The translations under genes were made by a program, and so were the position numbers. Positions 56,973 to 64,000 of a stretch of 64,000 bases of DNA are shown piece by piece. The notes under the pieces are model-generated. The model was not told the origin of the DNA and did not search any database. It was given only the letters and a program-made list of their open reading frames with translations. Within the stretch, counting starts at the first letter, position 1. The number at the start of each line of letters is the position of its first letter. Origin of the DNA: Fervidifonticultor_A tertius (lineage in GTDB: Bacteria > Sysuimicrobiota > Sysuimicrobiia > Sysuimicrobiales > Humicultoraceae); NCBI GenBank assembly GCA_031459235.1, contig JAVKIY010000004.1, positions 1 to 64,000 of the forward strand. Reading direction: 5' to 3'.

Positions 56973-56973
56973 C

Positions 56974-58302
56974 GTGCCCAGGCGCAGCGCGGCGGCGCGG
57001 CACGCGATCCTGCTCGGGCTGGCCCTGGCCTGGGTCGCGCTGGTCGTGGACAGTATCACCTACCGGGACGCGCTCTGGTTCCGCTACTATGTCGTGAACC
57101 TGGCGTGGCTGCAGTACCTGTTCATGGGGCTCGCCGCGTTCGGCGCCGCGCTGCTGCTCGCGGGCGCGGTGGCGCGGGGCCCACGGCCGGGCCGCTGGCC
57201 GCACCCCCCCGCGGTGACCGTGGTCATCCCGGCGAAAGACGAGGTCGCGGTCATCGAGGGCGCGGTACGCGCCGCTTGCGCACAGGTCTACGACGGCGAC
57301 CTCCAGGTGGTGGTGGTCGACGACTGGTCCACCGACGGCACCTCGGCGGTGCTCGAGCGGTTGCGCGCCGAGCTGCCCGTGGAGGTGGTGCGGACCCGGC
57401 CCGGCTCGCTCGGCAAGGCCGCGGCGCTCGCCGCCGGGGTCGCGGCGAGCCGCGGCGAGCTGATCGCGGTCTTCGACGCCGACGCGCGACCGGGGCCGCG
57501 CGTGATCGCCACCCTGGTGCCGCACCTGGCGGACCCGCGGGTCGGCGCGGTCCAGGGCCGGCGGCTCGTCCACAACGCGGGCCGCAACTGGCTCACGCGC
57601 GCTCAGGACGACGAGTACCGGGTCTTCACGACGCTCATGCAGCGGGCCCGGCAGGCGCTCGGTGGCTTTGTTCTGCTCGCCGGGAACGGGCTGATCGTCC
57701 GGCGATCGGCGCTCGCGGCGGTCGGCGGGTGGAACGAGGAGGCGCTGACCGAGGACGTGGACCTCAGCATCCGGCTCCACCTGGCCGGCTGGGACGTCCG
57801 CTACTGCTACGAGGCGGAAATCTGGGAGGAAGGCGTCGTCACCCTGCGCGACCTGATCCGGCAGCGGGAGCGGTGGTTCGAGGGTGGGCTACTGTGCCTG
57901 GGCACCTACCTGCCGGAGATCGTCGGCGGGCGGCTCCCGCTGTTGCGGCGCGTAGACATGGTGTTCTTCCTGTCGGGATCGATCCTGAGCACGCTCGCGC
58001 TGGTGACGGGCTACCTGTACATGCTGCTCGCGCTCGCGGTCGAGGTGGTGGTCTATCTGCAACTCCCCCGCGACGCGGTGATGATCGCCTCGGCGGCGGC
58101 AACGACCGCGCTCGCGGCGGCGGCGGCACGGGAGGTCGGCGTGCATCCGGTGCACCTGCTGGGCACCATCGCGCGGTGGAGCGTGTTCACGATGCACACG
58201 CTGCTGGTCGTGCCGCTCTCGATCCGTCGCTACGTCTACGCCGCGGTGACCGGGGCGCGCGACTGGCGCAAGACGGCGCACGAGGGCGTCCCGCCGCCGT
58301 AG
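56974..58302 (+). CDS. Processive family 2 glycosyltransferase, membrane-bound
   Basis: A 442-residue protein with two N-terminal membrane helices, a GT2 catalytic domain and three or four C-terminal helices. The catalytic motifs are VVVVDDWSTDGT, FDADARPGPRV, TEDVDLSIRLHLAG and the QxxRW-type RQRERWFEGG, as in hyaluronan/cellulose synthase-like enzymes. It probably makes a glycan or glycolipid; the donor cannot be told. It starts one base after the mtnA stop (GTG at 56974) and converges with the next glycosyltransferase. Confidence 0.9.
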   Translation: MPRRSAAARHAILLGLALAWVALVVDSITYRDALWFRYYVVNLAWLQYLFMGLAAFGAALLLAGAVARGPRPGRWPHPPAVTVVIPAKDEVAVIEGAVRAACAQVYDGDLQVVVVDDWSTDGTSAVLERLRAELPVEVVRTRPGSLGKAAALAAGVAASRGELIAVFDADARPGPRVIATLVPHLADPRVGAVQGRRLVHNAGRNWLTRAQDDEYRVFTTLMQRARQALGGFVLLAGNGLIVRRSALAAVGGWNEEALTEDVDLSIRLHLAGWDVRYCYEAEIWEEGVVTLRDLIRQRERWFEGGLLCLGTYLPEIVGGRLPLLRRVDMVFFLSGSILSTLALVTGYLYMLLALAVEVVVYLQLPRDAVMIASAAATTALAAAAAREVGVHPVHLLGTIARWSVFTMHTLLVVPLSIRRYVYAAVTGARDWRKTAHEGVPPP

Positions 58303-58313
58303 CCCGGCGCGCG

Positions 58314-59300
58314 CTAGATGACGCGCGCGTAGAGGTCCCGCAGCCGCCGCCCCACGACCTCGATCGAGTGCGCTTCGGCGAACCGCCGGGCCTGCGCGCC
58401 CAGGTGGGCCCGGAGCTCGGGCGAGCCCACCAAGCGGGCCAGCCGCTCGCTGAGCCCGTCCGGGTCAGCGGCCATCAGGCAGTTCACGTTGTCGACAAAC
58501 CGGCCCGCGAAGCATTCGGCGTCCCGGAGCACCAGCGGCTGGCCCGCGGCCGCCGCCTCGAGCACGGCGATGCCCTCGTTCTCCACGGCGCTCGGGAAGA
58601 GGAAGACGTCCCCGGCGGCGTAGGCCTCGGTGACGTTCTCCACGTAGCCGGGGAACCGCACGTTCGGGGGCGCCTCCTCGATCACGCGCAGCGTCTCGGG
58701 CTTCACCGCGCGGTGGATGCGGCCGAACCACACGAACGTGAGTTCGGGGAAACGCCGCGCGACCTCGCAGAACACGTCCACGCCCTTGCGCAGCAGGACG
58801 AGCCCGACCGCGAAGACCACAACGCCCGCCAGACGGTATCGCCCGCGGCCGAGGGACCGCGCGCGCCGCAGCGAGGCGAACCGGCGCAGGTCCACGCCGT
58901 TGCTCACGATCTCCACCGGCCGGTCCACCCCGTGGCGCCGGAGCACCGCCTGCGTGTAAGCGGTCGGGGTGACCACCACGTCGGCTTTGTTGTAGAAGCG
59001 CGTGAGCAGCCGGCCCAGGGCAGGCGCCAGCACGTCGCTCATGACGAACGAGTTGGCGAAGTCCTCCGCCGTGGTGTGGCCGTGGATAACCACGGGGCGG
59101 ATGCCCGCGTACCGCTCGGCCAGATAGAACGAGCGCGGGCCGATCGCCTCGAGGTGGAGGACGTCGAACGGCCCGTCCGGGTCGCTGGTGACCTCGACGC
59201 CCGCCCGGCGCAGCGCGCGCAGGTGGTTCTCGTACGCCTGGCGGATGCCGCTGCTCCACGAGGCGCTCGCCTGGTGCTCGCTGTAGAGGCAGACTCTCAC
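58314..59300 (-). CDS. Family 4 glycosyltransferase
   Basis: A 328-residue GT-B enzyme. The N-terminal acceptor domain begins VCLYSEHQASASWSSGIRQA; the donor domain has VVVFAVGLVLLRKGVDVFCE, GYVENVTEAYAAGDVFLFPS and ENEGIAVLEAAAAGQP, the E-x7-E motif of GT4. It resembles diacylglycerol glucosyltransferases of Gram-positives, so a glycolipid product is likely but unproven. The start at 59300 is a GTG. It converges with the GT2 gene and diverges from ileS; the shared 380-base gap holds the T-box leader. Confidence 0.9.
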   Translation of the reverse strand: MRVCLYSEHQASASWSSGIRQAYENHLRALRRAGVEVTSDPDGPFDVLHLEAIGPRSFYLAERYAGIRPVVIHGHTTAEDFANSFVMSDVLAPALGRLLTRFYNKADVVVTPTAYTQAVLRRHGVDRPVEIVSNGVDLRRFASLRRARSLGRGRYRLAGVVVFAVGLVLLRKGVDVFCEVARRFPELTFVWFGRIHRAVKPETLRVIEEAPPNVRFPGYVENVTEAYAAGDVFLFPSAVENEGIAVLEAAAAGQPLVLRDAECFAGRFVDNVNCLMAADPDGLSERLARLVGSPELRAHLGAQARRFAEAHSIEVVGRRLRDLYARVI

Positions 59301-59389
59301 GAGCGTTCCGGTTCGCCGCGATGGGGCCTGTGGAGAGGGTTCGGGCCACGCCCGCGCGTCCCTGCTGGACGCTGCGCGCGCCGCCGTGG

Positions 59390-59395
59390 TACACT
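59390..59395 (+). promoter_or_regulatory. Extended -10 promoter of the ileS leader
   Basis: TACACT preceded by TGG makes an extended -10 element. Initiation near 59402 fits the start of the T-box leader. A weak CTGGAC lies about 19 bases upstream as a possible -35. Confidence 0.5.
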
Positions 59396-59401
59396 ACGCC
59401 G

Positions 59402-59642
59402 GAACTGGCGAGGACGGGGACGGAGCCGTGCGCGGCCGCAAGCGAGCCGGGAGGGCGGTGCGAGCCCGGCGGGCGCGAGCGGTTTCCCATCACCCCCGAG
59501 CCGCGGCCCGAGCAGGAACGCTTGCCAGGCGCCGCCGGGACGCTCCCCCGTCATCGGGAGCCGAGTGCCGGCCGCGGTCACCCGGCCGGAACGAGGGTGG
59601 AACCACGGGCAGCGCCCGTCCCTTGGGGGCGGGCGCTGCCCG
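59402..59642 (+). promoter_or_regulatory. T-box riboswitch of ileS (isoleucine specific)
   Basis: The leader contains the T-box core AGGGTGGAACCACG at 59594-59607, which pairs with the free CCA end of uncharged tRNA. In the stem I region an ATC isoleucine codon followed by A lies at 59489-59491, in the position expected for the specifier, and matches the downstream gene. The T-box overlaps a long hairpin (59606-59642, perfect 13-bp stem CGGGCAGCGCCCG that extends to 17 pairs). That hairpin and the antiterminator are mutually exclusive, so uncharged tRNA-Ile should turn ileS on. Confidence 0.9.
59606..59642 (+). terminator. T-box-controlled hairpin
   Basis: CGGGCAGCGCCCG and CGGGCGCTGCCCG pair perfectly; TCCC and GGGG extend the stem to a 3-base loop. 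Only GCGTTCGCG follows instead of a T-tract, so it may end transcription inefficiently or act with another factor. Confidence 0.65.
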
Positions 59643-59680
59643 CGTTCGCGCACCACGACGGTCGAGGGAGGACAGTCGGC

Positions 59681-62600
59681 ATGACCCGCTTTGCGCCGCT
59701 GCCCGCGAAGGTGGATTTCCCCGGGCTCGAGCGCGAGATTCTCGCTTGGTGGCGCGAGCAGCAGATCGTCGCGCGCTATCTCCGCCGCAACGAGACCGCC
59801 GCGCAGCGGTTCTCCTTCCTCGACGGCCCGATCACGGCCAACAACCCGATGGGGATTCACCACGCGTGGGGCCGGACCTACAAGGACCTGGTACAGCGCT
59901 ACAAGACGATGCGCGGCTACCGGCAGCGCTATCAGAACGGCTTCGACGGGCAGGGGTTGTGGGTCGAGGTCGAGGTCGAGAAGGAGCTCGGCTTCAAGAG
60001 CAAGCGGGACATCGAGACCTACGGCGTCGCCCCGTTCGTCGAGCTGTGCAAGGCGCGCGTGATGCGGTTCGCGGACATCATCACGCAGCAGTCCCAGCGT
60101 CTGGGCTACTGGATGGACTGGGACCGTTCCTACCACACGCTGGCCGACGAGAACAACTACACGATCTGGCACTTCCTGAAGCGGTGCTGGGAACGCGGGA
60201 TGATCTACAAGGGCCACGACGTCATGCCGTGGTGCCCGCGCTGCAGTACCGGCATCTCCGAGCACGAGATCGTCACCGAGGGCTACCGCGAGATCACCCA
60301 CCCCGGCCTGGTCGTGCGCCTGCCGCTGCTGGAGGAGCCCGGGCGCGCGCTCCTGGTGTGGACGACCACACCCTGGACGCTGACGAGCAACGTGGCCGCC
60401 GCCGTGCACCCGGCGCTGGCCTACGCGCGCGTCCGCCAGGGCGACGAGGAGTTCTACCTGGCCACCGGCGCGCTGGGCGTGCTGGCCGGCCCCTACCGCG
60501 TGCTGGAGACCCTGCCCGGTGCGGCGCTCGTGGGCCGGCGCTATCGCGGCCCGTTCGACGACCTGCCGGTGCAGCAGGGCATCGAGCACCGGGTCATCCC
60601 GTGGGACGAGGTGAGCGCCGCCGAGGGCACGGGCATCGTGCACATCGCGCCCGGCTGCGGCGCCGAGGACTTCGGGCTTGGCAGGGTCCACGGGCTGCCG
60701 GTGCTCGCCCCGCTGGACGAGTTCGGTGTCTTCGTGGACGGTTACGGCTGGCTGGCGGGACGCATGGTCTACGAGGTGGCGGGGCCGGTCGCGGATGACC
60801 TGCGGCGGCGCGGGCTGCTCTACCGCGCCGACCCCTACACCCACCGCTACCCGGTCTGCTGGCGCTGCGGGAGCGAGCTGATCTTCCGCCTGGTGGACGA
60901 GTGGTTCATCGCGATGGACCCGGTGCGCGAGGCCATGATGGCCGTGACCCGGCAGATCCGGTGGATCCCCGCGTTCGGGCTGGAGCGCGAGCTCGACTGG
61001 CTGCGCAACATGCACGACTGGATGATCAGCAAGAAGCGCTACTACGGCCTCGCCCTGCCCATCTACGAGTGCGCGTCCTGCGGGGCGTTCGAGGTGATCG
61101 GGTCGAAGGACGAGCTGCGCGCGCGCGCCGTGGCGGGCTGGGAGCAGTTCGAGGGCCACTCGCCCCACCGGCCGTGGATCGACGCGGTGACGATCCGCTG
61201 CCGCGCCTGCGGCGCCTCGGTGCCACGGATCAGCGACGTGGGCAACCCCTGGCTGGACGCTGGGATCGTGCCGTTCTCCACCCTGCTCGACCCGGCGACC
61301 GGCGGGGTATCCTACCTGGAGGACCGCCGGTACTGGCGCGACTGGTTCCCCGCCCACTTCATTACCGAGGCGTTTCCCGGGCAGTACCGGAACTGGTTCT
61401 ACGCGCTGCTGGTGATGAGCACCGTGCTGGAGAACCGGCCGCCCTTCGAGGTCTGCCTCGGCCATGCCATGGTCCGGGACGAGCGGGGCCGGGAGATGCA
61501 CAAGTCGTGGGGCAACGCGATCGAGTTCGAGGAGGCGGCCGAGCGCATCGGCGCCGACGTGGTGCGCTGGTTGTATGCGACGCAGAACCCGGCGCAGAAC
61601 GTGAACTTCGGCTACGGGCCGGCCGACGACGTCCGACGCCGGTTCGTGCTGCCGTGGTGGAACGTCTACGCGTTCTTCGTCACCTACGCGTCGCTGGAGG
61701 CGCTCGACTTCGCCCGGCTGGCCGCCGAGGCGCCGCCGCTGCGGCTGCTGGACCGCTGGATTCTCTCGCGCGCCTGTGGCTTGGTGGCGACCATGCGCGA
61801 GCGTCTCGACGACTACGACATCGCTGGCGCCGCGCGGCCCGCGGAGGCGTTCGTGGACGAGCTGTCCACCTGGTACGTCCGCCGCAGCCGCCGGCGGTTC
61901 TGGAGGAGCGGGGACGACGCGGACAAGCGCGCCGCGTACTACACGCTCTATCATGTGCTGCGCACACTGGCGACCGCGCTCGCGCCCTTCGTGCCCTTCA
62001 TGGCCGAGGCGATCTACCAGAACCTGGTGCGGCCGGTCGAGCCCGACGCACCGGAGAGCGTACATCTCTGCACGTACCCCGAGCCCGACCCGGCCCGCCG
62101 CGACCCGGAGCTCGAGGCGCGCATGGACGCGGTGCGCGCGCTGGTGGCGCTCGGCCGGGCGGCGCGCGGCGCGGCGCGGGTGCGGGTGCGGCAGCCGCTT
62201 CCCGCGGTGCTCGTGGCGACCACCGACCGGCGGCTGCGAGAGGAGCCTGAGCTCGTGGACCTGCTGGCGGACGAGTTGAACGTCAAGCGGGTCGAGTTCG
62301 CGGACGAGATCGGCGAGGTCGTGACCTACGAGGTCAGGCCGCGTTTCGACCGGCTGGGGCCGAAGTACGGTGCGCGCGTGCAGGCCGTGGCGGCCGCGAT
62401 CCGTCAACTCCCCGCCCGCCAGACCGCGGAGGCCATCGCCGCCGGCGGCCCGCTCGCGGTGCGGGTGGGCGGGGAGACGCTCGCGCTCGAGCCCGACGAC
62501 GTCGAGGTGCGGCTGCGGACCGCCCCGGGCTACGCAGCGGAGAGCAGCGGGGGCCACGTGGTGGTGCTGGAAACGACGATCGACGAATCGCTGCGGCGCG

Positions 62601-62857
62601 AGGGCCAGGCGCGCGAGCTGGTTCACCACATCCAGCAGCTCCGGAAGGACCGGGGTCTGGAGGTCAGCGATCGGATCGCCCTCCACCTGGCCGGCGACGC
62701 CGGGCTCGAGGCGCTCCTGGCGGCGCATGGAGACTACATCCTGTCCGAGACGCTCGCCGTCCGGGTCGTGGTGGGGACGGCCGCCCCGGCCGACGGCCGG
62801 GAGGTGAACCTGGACGGCACGGTCGTGCGTGTCGCCCTGGAGCGCGCGGGCACCTAA
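59681..62857 (+). CDS. ileS: Isoleucyl-tRNA synthetase, type 2
   Basis: A 1058-residue class I synthetase charging tRNA-Ile. The HIGH motif is the variant MGIHHAWGRTYKD and KMSKS is MHKSWGN. The CP1 editing domain (VWTTTPWTLTSNVAAAVHP, GTGIVHIAPGCGAEDFGLG), which clears Val-tRNA-Ile, is complete. The stretch WCPRCSTGISEHEI and the length fit the eukaryote-like type 2 IleRS, which is less sensitive to mupirocin. There is no C-terminal zinc finger of type 1. The ATG at 59681 follows GAGGGAGGA. Regulated by the T-box upstream. Confidence 0.96.
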   Translation: MTRFAPLPAKVDFPGLEREILAWWREQQIVARYLRRNETAAQRFSFLDGPITANNPMGIHHAWGRTYKDLVQRYKTMRGYRQRYQNGFDGQGLWVEVEVEKELGFKSKRDIETYGVAPFVELCKARVMRFADIITQQSQRLGYWMDWDRSYHTLADENNYTIWHFLKRCWERGMIYKGHDVMPWCPRCSTGISEHEIVTEGYREITHPGLVVRLPLLEEPGRALLVWTTTPWTLTSNVAAAVHPALAYARVRQGDEEFYLATGALGVLAGPYRVLETLPGAALVGRRYRGPFDDLPVQQGIEHRVIPWDEVSAAEGTGIVHIAPGCGAEDFGLGRVHGLPVLAPLDEFGVFVDGYGWLAGRMVYEVAGPVADDLRRRGLLYRADPYTHRYPVCWRCGSELIFRLVDEWFIAMDPVREAMMAVTRQIRWIPAFGLERELDWLRNMHDWMISKKRYYGLALPIYECASCGAFEVIGSKDELRARAVAGWEQFEGHSPHRPWIDAVTIRCRACGASVPRISDVGNPWLDAGIVPFSTLLDPATGGVSYLEDRRYWRDWFPAHFITEAFPGQYRNWFYALLVMSTVLENRPPFEVCLGHAMVRDERGREMHKSWGNAIEFEEAAERIGADVVRWLYATQNPAQNVNFGYGPADDVRRRFVLPWWNVYAFFVTYASLEALDFARLAAEAPPLRLLDRWILSRACGLVATMRERLDDYDIAGAARPAEAFVDELSTWYVRRSRRRFWRSGDDADKRAAYYTLYHVLRTLATALAPFVPFMAEAIYQNLVRPVEPDAPESVHLCTYPEPDPARRDPELEARMDAVRALVALGRAARGAARVRVRQPLPAVLVATTDRRLREEPELVDLLADELNVKRVEFADEIGEVVTYEVRPRFDRLGPKYGARVQAVAAAIRQLPARQTAEAIAAGGPLAVRVGGETLALEPDDVEVRLRTAPGYAAESSGGHVVVLETTIDESLRREGQARELVHHIQQLRKDRGLEVSDRIALHLAGDAGLEALLAAHGDYILSETLAVRVVVGTAAPADGREVNLDGTVVRVALERAGT

Positions 62858-62879
62858 ACCTCGATCCCGGCTCGCAGGC

Positions 62880-62908
62880 TTGTCAGCGGTAGGGGCGACG
62901 AGTAAGAT
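62880..62908 (+). promoter_or_regulatory. Promoter of the DksA/TraR-type gene
   Basis: TTGTCA (62880-62885) and TAAGAT (62903-62908) are 17 bases apart, close to a vegetative promoter. Initiation near 62915 leaves a leader of about 31 bases. Confidence 0.65.
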
Positions 62909-62945
62909 AGGGGCGGCTTTTCGACCGAACGCGTGTGTGGAGGGG

Positions 62946-63548
62946 ATGAGGGTCATGCCCAGCAGGTCTGCCGGACGGTCGGGAAAGGCCCGAGGTGGGT
63001 CGGCTCGCCCGGCGGCGACCAGGAAGGCCCGAACCGGGGCGGCCCGGCCCAGCGCCCGCAAAGCGGCGCGGCCACGGTCAGGCCCGGCCCGGCCGGCCCG
63101 GCCCGGCCGGGCGCTCAAGAGCCGGCTGAGGCCCGCGGCGCCCGCCCGGCCGGCGGTGAAGACGCGGCCGCTGACCAAGCGTGAGCTCGAGGAGTTCCGC
63201 CGCCAGCTCGAGGCCGAGCGTGACCGGCTGAGCGCCGAGCTGGAGGCGATGGAGGAGCACCTGCCCGAGGTGGAGCAGGTCAGCGTGGACGCGAGTGGCG
63301 GCTACGACGAGGACCTGGCGGACGTCGCGAGCGACACGTTCGAGCGCGAGAAGGGCATCGCCATCGAAAACAGCGTCCAGGACCTGTTGCAGCAGGTCGA
63401 GGAGGCGCTGGAGCGCATCGACCAGGGGACTTTCGGCATCTGCGAGGCGTGCGGATCGCCGATCCACCCGGAGCGGCTGCGGGCGCTGCCCTACGCGCGG
63501 CTGTGCATCGACTGCAAGGCGCGGGAAGAGCAGGCGATCCCCCGATAG
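62946..63548 (+). CDS. DksA/TraR-type zinc-finger protein with basic N-terminal tail
   Basis: A 200-residue protein. The first ~75 residues are low-complexity Ala/Pro/Arg/Lys, like histone H1. A coiled coil follows (LEEFRRQLEAERDRLSAELE) and then the C4 zinc finger FGICEACGSPIHPERLRALP with CIDC. The latter two parts are DksA/TraR-like (Firmicutes YteA type), proteins that act on RNA polymerase or elsewhere in stress responses. The tail suggests DNA binding. Starts at 62946 or 62955 are both possible. It lies between ileS and lspA with its own promoter. Confidence 0.9.
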   Translation: MRVMPSRSAGRSGKARGGSARPAATRKARTGAARPSARKAARPRSGPARPARPGRALKSRLRPAAPARPAVKTRPLTKRELEEFRRQLEAERDRLSAELEAMEEHLPEVEQVSVDASGGYDEDLADVASDTFEREKGIAIENSVQDLLQQVEEALERIDQGTFGICEACGSPIHPERLRALPYARLCIDCKAREEQAIPR

Positions 63549-63565
63549 CCGCGCCGTCCCCGCAA

Positions 63566-64000
63566 GTGCCGGCGACGCGCGGGTGGCGCGTGCTGGCCGG
63601 CGCCGCGGCGGTGTTCGTGGCCGATCAGGCTGCGAAGGCGGCCGTGCTCGCCTGGGTGCCCATGGGGACTACCCGGCCGATCCTGCCCGGCGTGCTCAGT
63701 CTCTCGCCGGTCGCCAACACCGGCGTCGCGTTCGGTTTGCTGCCCGGGTTGCCGCCGGTCGTCGCCGTGCTCGCCGCCTTGAGCCTGTTCGCCGCCCTTC
63801 TCTACAACAGGTCCGGCCGACCCGGCACGCGCGTCTGGGCGACCGGTATCGCCCTGATGGTCGGCGGCGCGGCGGCGAACCTGCTCGACCGTCTCCGGCT
63901 CGGGTACGTGATCGACTACCTGGACCTGCACGTCTGGCCTGTCTTCAACGCGGCGGACGCGGCCATCGTCGTCGGGGCGGGTGCGCTGGTCGTCGCGCTC
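63566..64000 (+). CDS. lspA: Lipoprotein signal peptidase LspA (3' end outside window)
   Basis: The first 145 codons of signal peptidase II, the membrane aspartyl protease that removes signal peptides from prolipoproteins. Visible are VFVADQAAKAAVL, SPVANTGVAFGLL, the motif GGAAANLLDRLRLGYVIDYLD with the first catalytic Asp, and PVFNAADAAIVVG with the second. Four membrane helices are expected; the last runs off the edge. The GTG at 63566 gives the usual short N-terminus and lies 17 bases after the zinc-finger gene, so the two are cotranscribed. Confidence 0.94.
   Translation, partial: MPATRGWRVLAGAAAVFVADQAAKAAVLAWVPMGTTRPILPGVLSLSPVANTGVAFGLLPGLPPVVAVLAALSLFAALLYNRSGRPGTRVWATGIALMVGGAAANLLDRLRLGYVIDYLDLHVWPVFNAADAAIVVGAGALVVAL

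Noticed and set aside
59297..63178. Minus-strand open frame of 1293 codons opposite ileS
   Set aside because: Arg/His/Gly/Pro-rich shadow translation of a real synthetase gene; no motifs; expected in GC-rich DNA.
1..64000. CRISPR array
   Set aside because: No regularly spaced identical repeats were found; the only phased repeats are the short MraZ boxes.

Overview
This is a 64 kb stretch of a high-GC chromosome, densely packed with genes on the plus strand. The gene order is that of a Gram-positive-type (Terrabacteria) lineage: ecfA-ecfA-ecfT-truA at the left, a complete division and cell wall (dcw) cluster in the middle, and pgeF-yggS-sepF followed by ileS and lspA at the right. A T-box leader on ileS, a ReoM/IreB homologue, SepF, a MurE with the DNPR motif typical of meso-diaminopimelate ligases, and a class II ribonucleotide reductase fit the same picture. 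The species cannot be fixed from sequence alone. A high-GC uncultured lineage near Firmicutes, Armatimonadota or CSP1-3 seems more likely to me than a familiar genus.

Layout. 0-4.7 kb: ECF transporter energizing module, truA, a CAU tRNA, reoM and murA. 4.7-12.3 kb: mostly minus-strand metabolic and signalling genes (TPR protein, REC-GGDEF-HD-GYP protein, ALDH16-like dehydrogenase with deoC), then a secreted metallo-beta-lactamase-fold hydrolase, a truncated PPOX protein and tRNA-Val. 12.7-17.9 kb: a basic-tailed protein, a coiled-coil zinc-ribbon protein, an RNase HI fused to a serine-hydrolase domain, a secreted protein, the RNase P RNA gene and a NamZ-type muramidase. 18.0-26.7 kb: an MFS transporter, an IS remnant, two membrane HD-GYP proteins and a 1234-residue BTAD-ATPase regulator. 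From about 18.6 to 25.8 kb, base and codon use is clearly different from the rest, and both edges of that block lie inside open reading frames.

27.7-44.7 kb: the dcw cluster mraZ-rsmH-ftsL-ftsI-murE-murF-mraY-murD-ftsW-murG-murC-murB-ftsQ-ftsA-ftsZ, mostly with 4-base overlaps, headed by phased MraZ boxes. 44.7-54 kb: a site-2 protease, an orphan ABC-2 permease, nrdR-nrdJ behind a near-consensus promoter that carries a likely NrdR box, a secreted protein and a phnDCE importer. 54-64 kb: pgeF-yggS-sepF, mtnA, two glycosyltransferases, ileS with its T-box, a DksA/TraR-type protein and the 5' part of lspA.

The main theme is envelope growth and its control: precursor synthesis (MurA to MurG), division (FtsL, FtsI, FtsW, FtsQ, FtsA, FtsZ, SepF), MurA control (ReoM), recycling (NamZ) and lipoprotein processing (LspA). 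Cyclic-di-GMP turnover proteins form a second theme. The points most worth following are the in-frame compositional mosaic with its HD-GYP/regulator cassette, the reoM-murA pairing with threonine 7 kept, the RNase HI-hydrolase fusion, and the PhnE with an added extracytoplasmic domain.
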